From Takakia lepidozioides (lineage: Eukaryota; Streptophyta; Takakiopsida; Takakiales; Takakiaceae): 64,000 bases of DNA. The position numbers were made by a program, and so were the translations under genes. This document shows, piece by piece, positions 11,826-24,158 of the stretch (the stretch's first letter is position 1; every line of letters starts with the position of its first letter). The stretch is taken from NCBI GenBank assembly GCA_030704615.1, contig CM060732.1:53859053-53923052 (forward strand), given 5' to 3'. Under the pieces are notes generated by a model. The model saw only the letters and a program-made list of their open reading frames with translations. It was not told where the DNA came from and did no database searches.

Positions 11826-12579
11826 ATTGACGACTCATTTCAGGACGACGTAAAGACACATTCGCGTAGCTAGCTTGAATTTCCCTGCGGAGATAGATGG
11901 CTGGGTGGCGGGAGGGGATTACGGCCCATCCTTAAGGTAATCCTCACAAAGGTACCCAATGTCAAGAACCAGGACGTGGAATAACAGAGGAGTTAATTGT
12001 GAACAACATCTACACAAAGGACAAAGTAGGAAACCGGAAAATAGATGTTAAAACATTACCGTTTTTGGGGGTGGTTGCTGGGTTCCTCTATTGGGGTGCT
12101 CCTCATCTTTTCCCTCTCTCCGGGAAACTATTTCGTCCGACTCAATCTGCCGCGGCTACAACGACGGCTGGATAGTCGAGGTTACTTAACCCACGGGTTC
12201 AGATGAGTTGACCCTGATTGTCAGGTCCACTTGCCTCTTCATTGTTTGAGTCTCGATTGAATCAGTCCGTGTGTGTGTGATTTCCTCTGATTTTGATTCA
12301 CGATGAAACTGGGGAATCCGTTAGTGGGAATATGTGGTGTACAGAATGATTTACAAATTTTTGGAAATGAGCAGTATTTCCGATTGGACCAGAGGCAGAG
12401 GAAAAATGAACTCAAGGCGGACAACCAGCACACCATAGATCTACCAACGAACTTCTCCTAATCTATGTGATCTGTTTTTGGATATTTTTTCTGCTGCCAC
12501 ATCGGCAGTAACTTGTCAAAGTCACTCCTAACCACCACAGGATCCACCCAACGAGCTAACTTACAGAATTCAATATACA

Positions 12580-13400
12580 TCTCAAGGTCGGGTCTGATGA
12601 GAGGGTAAAACAGGCAGAAATAGGTCGAAGAAGAAGGTGCCCTCACCACATTGTCGACCTTGACCTTGTGTCATGATCCATGGAGGATTTGACAGACCAT
12701 CAACCCAAAGAACTTATTGTGTGTGTTGCTTGTGTCTGTAGTCAGGAACTGTCGGATTGGTTTGTGAGAACCACCACGGTGCAGCTGAGCAGGCAGAGAT
12801 TGAAACACGGTCTGCTAAGACCAGCTCTCTCCCAAGAACCTTGTAAACATCAGGAAGAATACCAAGTCATGGTACTAATAGGAGCCAACAGCCCACTTTT
12901 GCAGGATGGACAAACTTCTTCACATCGTAAGCCACACCTTGCGATTGCGGTTGTCGCACCATCGTGAAGGATCTTTAAAAAACTCGCGCCAGCTCTGCTC
13001 CGTGCTGCAAATTTAGGGCCGAGTCTGATGAGAGGGCAAAACAGGCTGAAAGAGGTCGAAGAAGGTGCCCTCACCACATTGTCCTCGACCTTGTGTCATG
13101 ACCCATCGAGGATTTGACTGACCACCTCTTGTGTGTGCTGCTTGTGTCTGTAGTCAGGTAATGTCGGATTGGTCTGCGAGAACCACCACGGTGCAGCTGA
13201 GCGGGCGGAGATTGAAACACGGCCCCTAAGACCAAGCCGACTCTCCCAAGAACCTTGTAAACATCAGGAAGAATACCAAAGCATGGTACTAACAGGAGCC
13301 AAGAGACCACATTTGCAGGATGGATAAACTTCTTCACATCGTACATTAAGAAAAAGCCACACCTTGCGATTGCAGTTGTCACCCAAGCTACATATGCATA
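12580..13400. repeat. About 430-bp tandem duplication
   Basis: Two direct copies, about 12590-12966 and 13021-13395, share long near-identical runs: the GGTGCCCTCACCACATTGTC segment, CGGTGCAGCTGAGC, CCAAGAACCTTGTAAACATC and CTTCTTCACATCGTA. Copies differ by small indels. A related piece lies inverted at 38341-38500. Open frames on both strands exist but none matches a family I know. Confidence 0.6.
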
Positions 13401-13519
13401 TCCTGCAGATCCTCCCACACAAACACAACAAAACGATCAAGTCCCATAACTTACTCATCGCTGAAGGCCTAAATCCATTTTGAATTATTTGGATGAATGT
13501 ATCGTAGATGGCTAGATTT

Positions 13520-13630
13520 TGGGTTTTCCATCAATCCATCCATCCATCCATTTGGTTTTCCGTTTATTAGTTCATCCATCATTTTAATTTCATCCATTCA
13601 TCCATTCATTTGAAATTAATGAATTCCAGC
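13520..13630. repeat. ATCC/ATTC simple-sequence block
   Basis: Imperfect runs of ATCCATCC and TCATCCATTCATCC form a short low-complexity block. It is followed to 14130 by ordinary AT-rich sequence with no supported gene. Confidence 0.5.
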
Positions 13631-14129
13631 AAGACGTTTGTCTATCATTCGTTCAGATAATTCAGTTGTTCTGTTTCACTAACCGTTCATACGTTCATCC
13701 AATAGCTGCCAGCAAGGCGTTTGTTTATCATTCGTTCAGGTAATTGAGTTGTTTTGTTTCACTAACCTTAACCAGCACACGATTAGTTTACTATTAATGT
13801 GCTGGGTCAGTGAAAAAGTAGTTAAATGTTTTTACTTCTTATTATCTCACGTATATATTGCTATATAGTTTATATATTGTGATTACACATGCCTTTGCTT
13901 AACTGGTTGTCTCAGTCAGCTCATTTTAGGTAGTCAGAGTCTCTCACTACAGTCAAAATTTTCGCGGCTATCTGGCACCTCGAATATTTTAATATAAATT
14001 TTGACTGCAAAATGGTTGGAACAGTCGAAAGTGACAACAGTCAATGCTAGCGTCAAACTAAATCGTCGAAATTACATAGGGTGTGTTGTAGTGATTTATA
14101 TTTTATTCTCTACCCTACTATTACACAGT

Positions 14130-15760
14130 AGCAATTGTGAGTCTTCCATATTGGTTTTCCGTTTGTGCCTTAAACCCAAACCCTAACCCCTTACCCTAAA
14201 ACCTAAACCTTTAAACCCTTACCCTTCCCTTTACAAATGGGAAGGAAGTCTCCATACCATATTATCTACTAATACATAGAAGCGATTGCGAGTCTTCCGT
14301 ATTTCTTTGTTAGTTTGTGCTTAAAACCCAAACCCTAAACCCAAGCCCTAGACCCTTACTCTTACCCTTACCCTTACCCTTAGCATTACCCCTAAACCCT
14401 TACCCTTCCCTTTACAAATGAGAATGAAGTATCCATAGCATATCTATACTATATCCATAACCATAACCATTATGGTTATTCCAATGTCTTCTCCCTTCAC
14501 TTTTGGGCTACTTTTTTTCTTTCCCAGGTTCCAAGGACAAATTTCTAATGTAAATACTTGTCCGATGCAATAACTAGACTTCCATAATATTTGTTTTTTT
14601 CATTTTATTTTGTTTAAAATACAAAAAAAAGAAGAAGAAAAACACTAAGTTATAGCGAGTGCGAGTCTTCCATATTTATTTGTCCATTTCTACCTTAAAC
14701 CCAAACCCAAAACCCCTACCCTAAACCCTTACCCTGAAAAACTCATTGTTTATTCTTAAGCCATTACCCCTAAACCCTTACCCTTCCCTTTACAAATGGG
14801 AACATTGAACTATCCATACCATATTAACCATTATCCAAATGTCTTCATTATCCAAATTATTATTTTGTACCCTACTACCACACAGTAAGTTCTAGTGAGT
14901 TCGAGTGTTCCATGTTTGTTTGAGCATTTGTACCTTAAAACCAAACCGTATACCCTTGCTATGAATCCTCACCATAAACCCTATATTACCTTTGCCCTCA
15001 AGCCATTACCTCCAAACCCTTACGCTTCCCACGTTCACAAATGGGAAATTTGAAGTATCCATACCATACCCATAATAACCATTATGGTTATCCAAATGTC
15101 TTAGACTCCCTTCAGTTTTGCACTACTTTTTTATTTTGTTTTGGATTGACAGGCACTTAGTACCTAGTTTGCTTTCTATGTATCTTAATAATACCAAGTT
15201 CCAAGGACGACTCTTCAATTTAAATACTTGTCTGTCTCAATGACTCTTCCATAATATTTGTTTCTCCATTTTCATTCTCCATTTTTATTCTACTAACATA
15301 CACCAAGTTCTAGTGATTACGAGTCTTTCATTTCAGTTTGTCCAAATTTTATGTAACCTTAAACCCCAACTTACTCAAAACCTCTACCCTATACCCTTAC
15401 CCTTTCATTTACCATTACCCCTAAACCCTTACCGGGCCCTTTACCCCGAATCCCCTTACCCCTACCCTAAACCATTACCCTTACCATAGACCAAAAACCT
15501 TAGTGTATTACTCTACTCAGTACACTCTAAAGCCTTATTGTAGTACTACGTTACCTCTTTTCAATGTTTCATGCTCTTTTAATATTTTCTTTTTTTGGAT
15601 AAGGTACCATAGAATGATTAGAGGGATACTAAATTACCCTTATTTTTTTTATTAATTTTAGCGAGTGTGAGTCTTCTATATTTGTTTGACATCCATTTGT
15701 ACCCTAAATCCAAACCCTAAACCCTAAGTACCCTTACCATTCTCATCTCACCTTATTGGA
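14130..15760. repeat. Degenerate telomere-like repeat array (CCCTAAA type), six units
   Basis: Clusters of CCCTAAACCCTTACCC variants, the plant telomere type on the C-rich strand, recur within a larger unit. Each unit opens with a GAGTCTTCCATATTTGTTT-like sequence (14132, 14287, 14660, 14898, 15318, 15662), then C-rich telomere-like blocks. Four carry an ACAAATGGGAA..GTATCCATACC segment (14233, 14414, 14792, 15038). Degeneracy and single-copy flanks show an interstitial or former subtelomeric array rather than a chromosome end. The following stretch to 16250 holds no gene I recognise. Confidence 0.65.
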
Positions 15761-16259
15761 CTTCTCTCTAATTACACCCCAAACTTTATTTACTACCTTG
15801 GTACCTCTTCCTAATGCTCCATGCTATTTTATTATTTTACTGCCCTCGTATCCAAAACATCATTCTAATGGCGTCTATGAACATTGTGCTTGACATGAAG
15901 ATTCAATTAATAAAATTAGCAAGTTCTATCGAGTATGGTAGAGTAGGAGTCTTTCCGATGTTCAATGCCACACATTTGTTTATCGTGATTACATAATGTA
16001 GTATTATGACATCATTTGACTTCCCAGTGGACGTTCAATGAATTGTTGAGTACTACAACTCCACAAGCACTTCAATGTCAATTGGATCTCTTATATGACA
16101 CTATTTCAAGCAACTATGACATCGCTTGTAATTTCACAAAGTTCAATCACACTTTACTGTACCATAATATTATTAATATTTTAGTTCATTTTAATTCAGT
16201 AATATATTAAGTTTGGTCCGGATTTAAGCCAACAGTCCGGAATTAGTTAAAATAGTGTT

Positions 16260-17980
16260 GAATACTTACACAAGAAGTGAGAGGGGAAAGTACTCTACCA
16301 TGTTCAAGGGAAAAACCAATTCCCCTGCAAAAGCCCAAAGAAACTGTAAATACAGACAAAGCATTACATGGAGAGGAGGTCTTATAACCCTGCCAAGAGA
16401 AAGCGAAATCAAAGACATTTCCTATAATAATAATGATGATCAACCAATTGTGGGGCACGTAGAATGCAGGAGCCCAGAGGCTAGCAAACGTGGAAAACCT
16501 TGCATTCTCCCAAGGGGCCCAACGAGAATTAAAATATCTAAGGACTCACTGTCAACATTGTATTTGTCAAAGAAGGGCTGTTGACACACTTCCTAGCTCT
16601 TTGTTGGTACGGGAAGAGTGGGTGAGGAAACCACGGACTTTAAGCCAGGATTTCCAGATTGTAGCCCAAATATCTAAACCACTTAAGACCTTAGAGTCAG
16701 TTTTACCCCCATGCATCAACCAGTGAACTTCAAGGGAGGGGGACCAAAGAGAAGAAGAAGAAGGGTGGAGTTAGACACATAGTTATGGAAGAGCCAAGAC
16801 CAGGGGAAGAAGGGCTAAGAAGAGCTCGGGGGAGCCATTTCGCCAAAAGAGCAACTGTTGCAGCATGTGATTCAAAATCAAGAATTCCAAGTCCCCCATG
16901 CTTATTATTCATGCAGATCTGTTTCTAGGAAAGAAGGGCCCTTCGATTTTGACCAATCTTTGGTGCACCCCAGATGAAGTTCCGAATCAACTATTTGATC
17001 TATTTATAGAGCTCAGGTCCAGAGTCACAAACCGAAGCAATAAACCACATGTAAGCCAACAGAACTTGGTTGGCCGTAAGGGCCCTGCCTGTAATGGAGA
17101 GTCTAGCCAAGCTCCAATAAGAGAGTTTAGTCTTGAGCTTAGCAATGATTGGGAGGAAACGCTGATTGGGTGAGGCTCGTACCCATCTCATGACCTAACA
17201 AAGTAAAGGATTCCCCCTCCCGAAGCCATATGATTCCCAGATCAGTACCCTAGGGAGGGTTGTGAGGAGGGGAACCAGGGAAAAGACGTGAGAGCAAACC
17301 ACTGTTTTATCCCAATTAACAGAAAAACCAGACGTAGAGCAGAACTCCTTAATACACTTAAGCGCAACTTGGATTGGAGACATGGAATCATTCTTGAGAA
17401 ACAGAACTGAGTCATCAGCATACATAGAAGTCTTGAGGTGCCCAGCTGGGCCGACATGGCCGATACCATCTATGAGGAAATAACCCAGACTGTCCGCGGC
17501 CAAGACAAAGAGAAAAGGGGCCAACGGGCAACCAGCTTGTCTTACAGATCTCATAAAAGGGAAGGCCTCAAAAAGAACTCTATTCCTAACAACCGACCTA
17601 CTGAAGGCAGATGATAAGAGAATCTTAGTCCAGGAGATGAAGGATTCCCCAAAGCCAAGCTTAGCCAGAATTTGGAAGAGGAAAGACTAATGGATTTTGT
17701 CAAAAGCATTTTCAAAATCCAGCATGAGGAATGCCAGGGGGTGGGCCGCCGAGGACTCCGCTATTCTAAGAGTTTCATTCAATAAAACCAGATTATCCAG
17801 AATCATACGACCCTTAATGAAACCTATTTTCTCAGGCCTAATAAGGGGAGCTGGGAGCAAGCGTTGTAGGCGCAGGGCAAGAGCCTTTGCAATGATTTTG
17901 TAAGTAGAGTTCAGAAGCGCGATTTGCCTATAGTTGGAAATGGAATTTCTATCACCCTTTTTGTAGACGAGGGTGATAAC
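16260..17980 (-). mobile_element. LINE (L1-type) reverse transcriptase fragment
   Basis: Minus-strand pieces in several frames form the classic order of a plant LINE. QAGCPLAPFLFVLAADSL (RT motif 4 region) and SMYADDSVLFL (catalytic YADD box) fall at about 17550-17390. SGFSVNWDKT, LSITGRALTANQVLLA and GGLGILDFES follow in the post-RT region to about 16740. The frame upstream of YADD (FLMLDFENAFDKI, then GFIKGRMILDN) reaches the hAT left end at 17981, where the LINE is cut. Multiple frameshifts and stops show it is dead. It runs antiparallel to the hAT flank. Confidence 0.75.
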
Positions 17981-18381
17981 CAGTGTTGTGCGGTTCTTGC
18001 CATATTGAAGGAACCTCCGGTTCCGGTTCCTTTGGTATATTTAAAGAGACGGTTCCGGTTCTTTTTTATGAAGCGGTTCCGGTTCCGGTTCCGGTTCCAA
18101 AATTCATGAGCAGATTCCGGTTCCGGTTCCGGGTATTTTTTGGGAAGGAACAGCCAGTTCCAGTTTCCGGTTCTGGTTCTCTATTTTTTGAATTCAAAAT
18201 TATATATTAATTTTTTGATCGTTTTTTATAAATCTGAAAATGATTTGTGAATCCCCATTAGTTATATCAAATCTTTTGACCATGTTGAAAAGAAACAACA
18301 CAACATTCATATACAAATTTATGAAATAATAATAATGCAATGTAAGCGAGTATAAATTAATGTGTGTAGAGTACACAAAGA
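17981..18381 (+). mobile_element. hAT transposon, left end, running into the assembly gap
   Basis: Starts with the 12-bp TIR CAGTGTTGTGCG after GTGATAAC, the candidate 8-bp target site in the LINE. It then carries many GGTTCCGGTTCC-type motifs and a tail matching bases 21349-21771, the left end of the full hAT copy, over the whole 401 bp. The sequence ends at the run of N, so the transposase part and right end are unseen. Confidence 0.75.
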
Positions 18382-18881
18382 NNNNNNNNNNNNNNNNNNN
18401 NNNNNNNNNNNNNNNNNNNNNNNNNNNNNNNNNNNNNNNNNNNNNNNNNNNNNNNNNNNNNNNNNNNNNNNNNNNNNNNNNNNNNNNNNNNNNNNNNNNN
18501 NNNNNNNNNNNNNNNNNNNNNNNNNNNNNNNNNNNNNNNNNNNNNNNNNNNNNNNNNNNNNNNNNNNNNNNNNNNNNNNNNNNNNNNNNNNNNNNNNNNN
18601 NNNNNNNNNNNNNNNNNNNNNNNNNNNNNNNNNNNNNNNNNNNNNNNNNNNNNNNNNNNNNNNNNNNNNNNNNNNNNNNNNNNNNNNNNNNNNNNNNNNN
18701 NNNNNNNNNNNNNNNNNNNNNNNNNNNNNNNNNNNNNNNNNNNNNNNNNNNNNNNNNNNNNNNNNNNNNNNNNNNNNNNNNNNNNNNNNNNNNNNNNNNN
18801 NNNNNNNNNNNNNNNNNNNNNNNNNNNNNNNNNNNNNNNNNNNNNNNNNNNNNNNNNNNNNNNNNNNNNNNNNNNNNNNNN
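18382..18881. other. Assembly gap of exactly 500 N
   Basis: Unresolved sequence; the round 500 suggests a placeholder. The left side is the 3' portion of a hAT end. The right side stops exactly at the 3' splice acceptor before the last exon of the first ADP/ATP carrier. That exon and the remainder of the hAT should lie here if they exist. Confidence 0.95.
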
Positions 18882-20192
18882 CCCTAAAATGAAGAACAAA
18901 AAATTTGGTGAGAAGAGTCATTGGTGTTATAGTCAACATTTGAACAATCCCAACCATTCCCAAAGCAATATCCCAACATTACAAGTAAATAGTAAAGAGC
19001 ATACATGCAAAGTCTGATGTCAATTTAAAACATACTGAAAAGAACATCACTCATGCATCCGAGCAAAGAATCCAGACAACCTGGGATCACATTTGAAGCT
19101 CAATCTAAACCAATGTGCACTTGCACACGCGAGAAATTACCTCAAGGGGTCCAACAAGCACAACTGGCTTGAGGGAGTCATACAATCCAAAGTAGAGACC
19201 ACGGTATACAATGATACCAACACAGGCGATGGTAAAACCGCGATAGAGTCCAGCAATACCATCAGTTGCAAGAGTCTTCCTATAGACATCAAGCAGGCCA
19301 TTGAATTGGCGAGCACCACCACTTGACGTTTTTGCGTCATTTGTCAGGCGAGTTCGGGCATAATCTAGAGAGTACACAAAGAGAGAGGACAAAGCCCCAG
19401 CAGCACCACCAGAAGCAACGTTTCCAGAAAACCACAACCAATAGCCATCCCTATCCTTCTTGTAGCCGAAAAGCTTCTTGAAGTAGTCCTTGAATGCAAA
19501 GTTCAAAGCCTGCAAACGACACATTCTACAAATATAGCATCAGATGGTTCGAAGAGACAAAACACTTAGATTCGCACTGGATGCAGCGAGGACATGCTCA
19601 ATCTGAAAGATGTGGGCCTCAAAACACAGGTGGACACATCAACTGCAGAAAGCAGGAATTTAGATGAAATGTTTACAACCTGAGTGGGAAAGTAACGAAT
19701 AACATTTGTCAGATTTCCACGCCATAATGCCACGACACCCTCATCCCGTGTGGTGCGGGCAAAGCATTCGCCAATGCCCTTGTAAGGCTCTGCAAGGCGA
19801 CCTGATTTCAGCATCTCATCTTGGTTCTGGATGAGAAGCTTTACTCGCTCGATGGGAGCTGCAACAGTCTTAGACACAGCTGCAGAGACTCCACCCATAA
19901 GAAAGTCGATCATAAACCCTGAGACACCGTTTTCCGCAGGTGCAGGAACGAAGTTCATAGGAGCGAGATTAGAAGGTACGAGGCTCTGGCCTCCTGCCAG
20001 GTCTATAGGGCAGAGAGCATTGAAACCAGTGGCCTTCGGCATATGCCCCATCCTAGATGGAGCGAAAGAGGAGCCATACACAACCTGCTCCTGGGTGCGA
20101 TAAATCGCTCGGTGAGGTGCTAACTTCGACCCCAAATAGGAGTGTCCCGAGAGTTTATGCACCACACTGGGAAACCGTGGTCTCTCCGCCAT
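18882..20192 (-). CDS. AAC: Mitochondrial ADP/ATP carrier, copy 1 (3' exon in gap)
   Basis: Exchanges ADP for ATP across the inner mitochondrial membrane. Exon 1 is 20192-19680 (171 codons) and starts [21 protein letters not shown]. It has a plant-type presequence of about 90 residues, then [28 protein letters not shown], the first PxxxxR[K] carrier signature. Exon 2 is 19509-19141 (123 codons), starting [18 protein letters not shown] with a second carrier repeat (SLDYARTRL). Both introns match copy 2 in position and phase 0. Exon 3, with the diagnostic RRRMMM signature, should begin right where the N run starts. The visible intron ends CATTTTAG, so loss or presence cannot be judged. A 64-bp minisatellite lies upstream. 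Exon 2 is two codons shorter than in copy 2. Confidence 0.85.
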
Positions 20193-20815
20193 TGTGACAC
20201 AGTTATCGGAACCTGTTGCAAGAGAACATAGATCCAGAATCACAACCTTGCAAGCATCGATTGACTCTGCTCACACAGTAGACAGCAAAACAAAAGCATC
20301 CAAAACACGCGTTGCAAGAGATTAAACTCAGTCCAAACAGCCGGAAATGAGCTATGACACTAGAAATTGCACGAGACAATTGCAGGAACTCGTAAATTGA
20401 ATCCCTCAGATCCAGTTGCAATTCCGTCAATCCATGCCCTTGAGTTTATAGGTGGGTAACAACATGTGAAATAGAGTCGAAGGTGGCAAGCTGCAGTCGT
20501 TCAACGAAGGAACGTGATAGAAAAATCTCAGAACTTGCAACCAATTAGCCAGCTGGAAGCCCGGGTAGACCAGGGCAGTAGCTCCCACAAGCCCTCCGTT
20601 GTTGCAGCACTGATGCATGCGCCATAACAGCCGGCTCGGTTTGATCTCTGCCCTTTCTTCTAGTGTACAAAGTCTTACGACTGGTAGATCGTCTCACAAA
20701 TCAGTCTTGGCAGCACGTGGGAAAGTTTGACCAAGAGATGGTATCAGAGAGTCAAATGCAAGGGACTAGCCGGCTAAACACTTCGCTCTGCGCGAAGATG
20801 TGTGGCTGCGCATGT

Positions 20816-21269
20816 CCGCAGGCAGCACTCTCTCTTCCTTCCTAGTAACTTAACTTAACTGACTTCCCATTGCCTACTTCCGCAGGCAGCACTCTCTCTT
20901 CCTTCCTAGTAACTTAACTTAACTGACTTCCCATTGCCTACTTCCGCAGGCAGCACTCTCTCTTCCTTCCTAGTAACTTAACTTAACTGACTTCCCATTG
21001 CCTACTTCCGCAGGCAGCACTCTCTCTTCCTTCCTAGTAACTTAACTTAACTGACTTCCCATTGCCTACTTCCGCAGGCAGCACTCTCTCTTCCTTCCTA
21101 GTAACTTAACTTAACTGACTTCCCATTGCCTACTTCCGCAGGCAGCACTCTCTCTTCCTTCCTAGTAACTTAACTTAACTGACTTCCCATTGCCTACTTC
21201 CGCAGGCAGCACTCTCTCTTCCTTCCTAGTAACTTAACTTAACTTAACTGACTTCCCATTGCCTACTTG
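20816..21269. repeat. Minisatellite, 64-bp unit, about seven copies
   Basis: Units begin with CCGCAGGCAGCACTCTCTC at 20816, 20880, 20944, 21008, 21072, 21136 and 21200, an exact 64-bp period with almost no divergence. The last copy has an extra TTAAC step. The array sits about 620 bp upstream of the start codon of ADP/ATP carrier copy 1, so it may lie in its promoter or 5' UTR. It has no counterpart beside copy 2. Confidence 0.9.
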
Positions 21270-21766
21270 GTGGTGCGTGAGAATGCTCACTGCGTGTTCA
21301 CGTGAGAAGAAGGGATTATATCCAAAAAGAAATAACTTGGGAATATACCAGTGTTGTGCGTATTGAAGGAACAGCCAGTTCCGGTTCCTTGGTAGATTTA
21401 AAGAGGCGGTTCCGGATCCAGTTCTTTTTTATGAAGCTGTGCCGGTTCCGGTTCCAAAATTCATGAGCAGATTCCAGTTCCGGTTCCGGGTTTTTTTTGG
21501 GAAGGATCCGCCGGTTCCAGTTTCCGGTTCCGGTTCTCTATTTTTTGAATTTATATATATATATATATATATATATTTATTTATTTATTTATCTTTTTTT
21601 ATAAATCTGAAAATGATTTGTGAATCCCCATTAGTTATATCAAATATTTTGACCATGTTGAAAAGAAACAACACAACATTCATAAACAAATTTATGAAAT
21701 AATAATAATACAAAGTAAGCGAGTATAAATCAATGTGTGTAGAATAGTGTAGAGTACACAAAGAAA

Positions 21767-24033
21767 TCATTCTATCTCAAACAACTCGGCCTCTGCAATC
21801 AACACCTCGTTGTCATCTAAGAGGACTTCCTCACTGTTCAAAAACTCGTTCATGGAAGAGCTCATGCAACCAACACGAGCATCATTCGGCCAATTCTTGA
21901 TAATGCTCACAAGCATATCAAGGTTTTGAGCACCTAACTTGCAACGTCGCAAGTTTGTAATAACACCTGCATGCTAAAAACCCTCTCACATTCAATCTGA
22001 GACCCAACAATGTCCAATAGGAGATGTGTCAAATATCCCACATATGGAAATACAAATTCGTGTTCTTTCCACCATTTCAAAGGAGCGTTACACTCAGTGT
22101 CAGTGACCTTTTGCCTTCGGAAATACGCAAGCTGATCTCTCATCACCATCAATGCCACATCCTCACATGGCTCTTCCAAACCAAACAATGACATATCATC
22201 CTGAGTGGAATCTGGCTCCGGATGGGTCGTAGTATCCGGGTGAAGGATCTTGAAACATTTGACCAAAAGAGGCTCCAACACCAAGGTGTCATATTGTCGA
22301 ACAATGATATGTACCTATTCTCTGCCCACATATTGTGTCATCAAGTACAATCCCTTGAAACGCGGATCAAGCATCAGCGCCAACATATTGTGGGCTTTCA
22401 ATGGTTGAACTCCTTCCAAAAATGAGATAAATGGCCCCAATACATGCACCACCTTCTGAGCCATTCACCATTCTAACAATTGCAACTCTGCATCAAAATC
22501 CCCAATGCGATAATCCACTGTACCCAAGCTTCGAACACTCTCTGCTCGCATGCGTACACAAGTTGTAATTGTTGCAGCAAGAGCATCAGACAACAGCCAG
22601 TATCCGCCTGACTGGTTCATAACATACTCATGAACCACAGGTCCGAGAACCGTGGAAATAGACTTTGCAATTGCCCACACTTATGGGCTTGGTATGCGAG
22701 ATTGCAAAGACAGTGAAACCTACCTAGAATAACAAGTAATGATAGCTTGCTGAAATTCCAAAGTTTCTTGAAAGATGATCACTTTGGAAACAAAACTGGT
22801 TTTCACTGGAGTCTTCAGCTTGCAAGGATGAATGCCGCTATCAACACATGTTACACTCCATTCTTGCCTTCCCTTTCCACTCTTCTTGGTCCAAGTGATG
22901 GTCTTAACGCTGATTGAGCATCATTTACAGACACAACCCTCATATTCATGCACACCTTTGCATCAGTCATAACATACTGACAACACTTGCACATTGCATG
23001 TCCAAAGCAACTTCCCACAAATGGTGCAGATAGTCCCAATGGGGCACAAGACACGACTGCATTCAAAGCTGCAGTCAAAGTACCCAAACTACCTCCTTCA
23101 TCTTTGACATAAGCTATGATGCGCAAATTCAAACCATACTTTGTTAAAAGGTCATTCATTTGTCGTGCCATGGCTGCCCCGGATGTATCAGGTGCCTCAA
23201 ACATTCCCAATGTCACATGGCATGGTTCCCATTGCTCATTAAGAAAGTGTGCTATGATGACAAAGGTATCTGTTCCTTCTCTTGACATCCACAAATCAAA
23301 ACTGACAATACAAGTTACACAATTGGATATCAATGGGGACATGTACAAGTCTTGTGTTTTTGCTGTCAGTGATGGGAGCGTCTTATTCACAAGTGTGCGT
23401 CGAGAGGGGAAAACTAGACGATCATTTTGTCTCCCCACTACCCTTCGTAGCCATGGAGATTCGACCAAAGACAATGACAACAACTCTTTTGCAATGAACA
23501 GGACCAAATCCTCGTTGAACCTTTTCTGTTGTTCATCATCTTTCTTGTATGGAGTTCGACTGCCAAAGAAAGAAGATATGTTCCCTGGGGTAGGGCCAAG
23601 CCTCTTCTTCGCAGGTCTATGAGCATCCGGCTCATCTTTTTCCATTTCAATCCACTTACTAACCAAAGCCCCATGTTTCTGATTCACATGCTTATGAAGA
23701 ACAGAGTTTCCATGGTCTTTGTTGTAAGTCATACATCCTGGCGTAAGGTTTCCAAAAATCACGTTGCTTGCGTAGGGTGGAAAACTGCTCTTCCTCGGAC
23801 ATTGAGCTGTTTGAATACTGTGATATTGTGGAAGACCCACCGACCGCTGAAATGAGAGGAATTGATGAAGAAGACGATGCACATAGCGTAAGACAAGCTT
23901 CCATAGCTCCCGCATTGTTGACATTGGTGTGTCTCCAGTTCTTCAAAGATATTAGGCTCCATACGTTGCAAATGGTTGGATACACTCCCTGAATCAAATT
24001 AATCCCAATCCAACCCAATTCACGCTTAAACAT
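21767..24033 (-). pseudogene. hAT-family transposase, decayed
   Basis: Pieces in several frames follow hAT order. First is an N-terminal BED-type segment ending NSVLHKHVNQKHG (about 23680). Next is SFFGSRTPYKKDDEQQKRF and a long catalytic stretch (SFDLWMSREGTDTFVIIAHF, MFEAPDTSGAAMA, IAYVKDEGGSLGT) in one 357-codon frame at 22851-23924. Fragments at 22465-22680 and 21934-22284 follow, with the C-terminal dimerisation motif PLKWWKEHEFVFPYVGYL..GSQIECERVFS. The C-terminal tail ends at 21767. Frame changes between pieces show that it no longer encodes one protein, unless some gaps are introns. The relative at 33.6-36.8 kb has the same layout. Confidence 0.75.
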
Positions 24034-24158
24034 TCATACAATGCAAATTTGTAATATAATTACACCAATGTGAGAGCCTAGTAAACTGCACAACACTGCA
24101 CATAGGGGGGGCTGGTCTTATGACAGTAAATAGTAAATACCCAATCCCACAGGTAGAG

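Noticed and set aside
14130-15760. True chromosome end
   Set aside because: Repeats are degenerate, interrupted by spacers and flanked by ordinary sequence on both sides.
18319-18963. Open frames of 175-214 codons spanning the N run
   Set aside because: They exist only because N codons carry no stop; no sequence supports them.
19831-20103. Plus-strand 90-codon frame, with a twin at 43954-44226
   Set aside because: Antisense shadow of exon 1 of the two ADP/ATP carriers; conserved only because the carriers are.
20816-21269. CRISPR-like array
   Set aside because: The 64-bp units are contiguous without variable spacers and the genome is a plant; it is a minisatellite.
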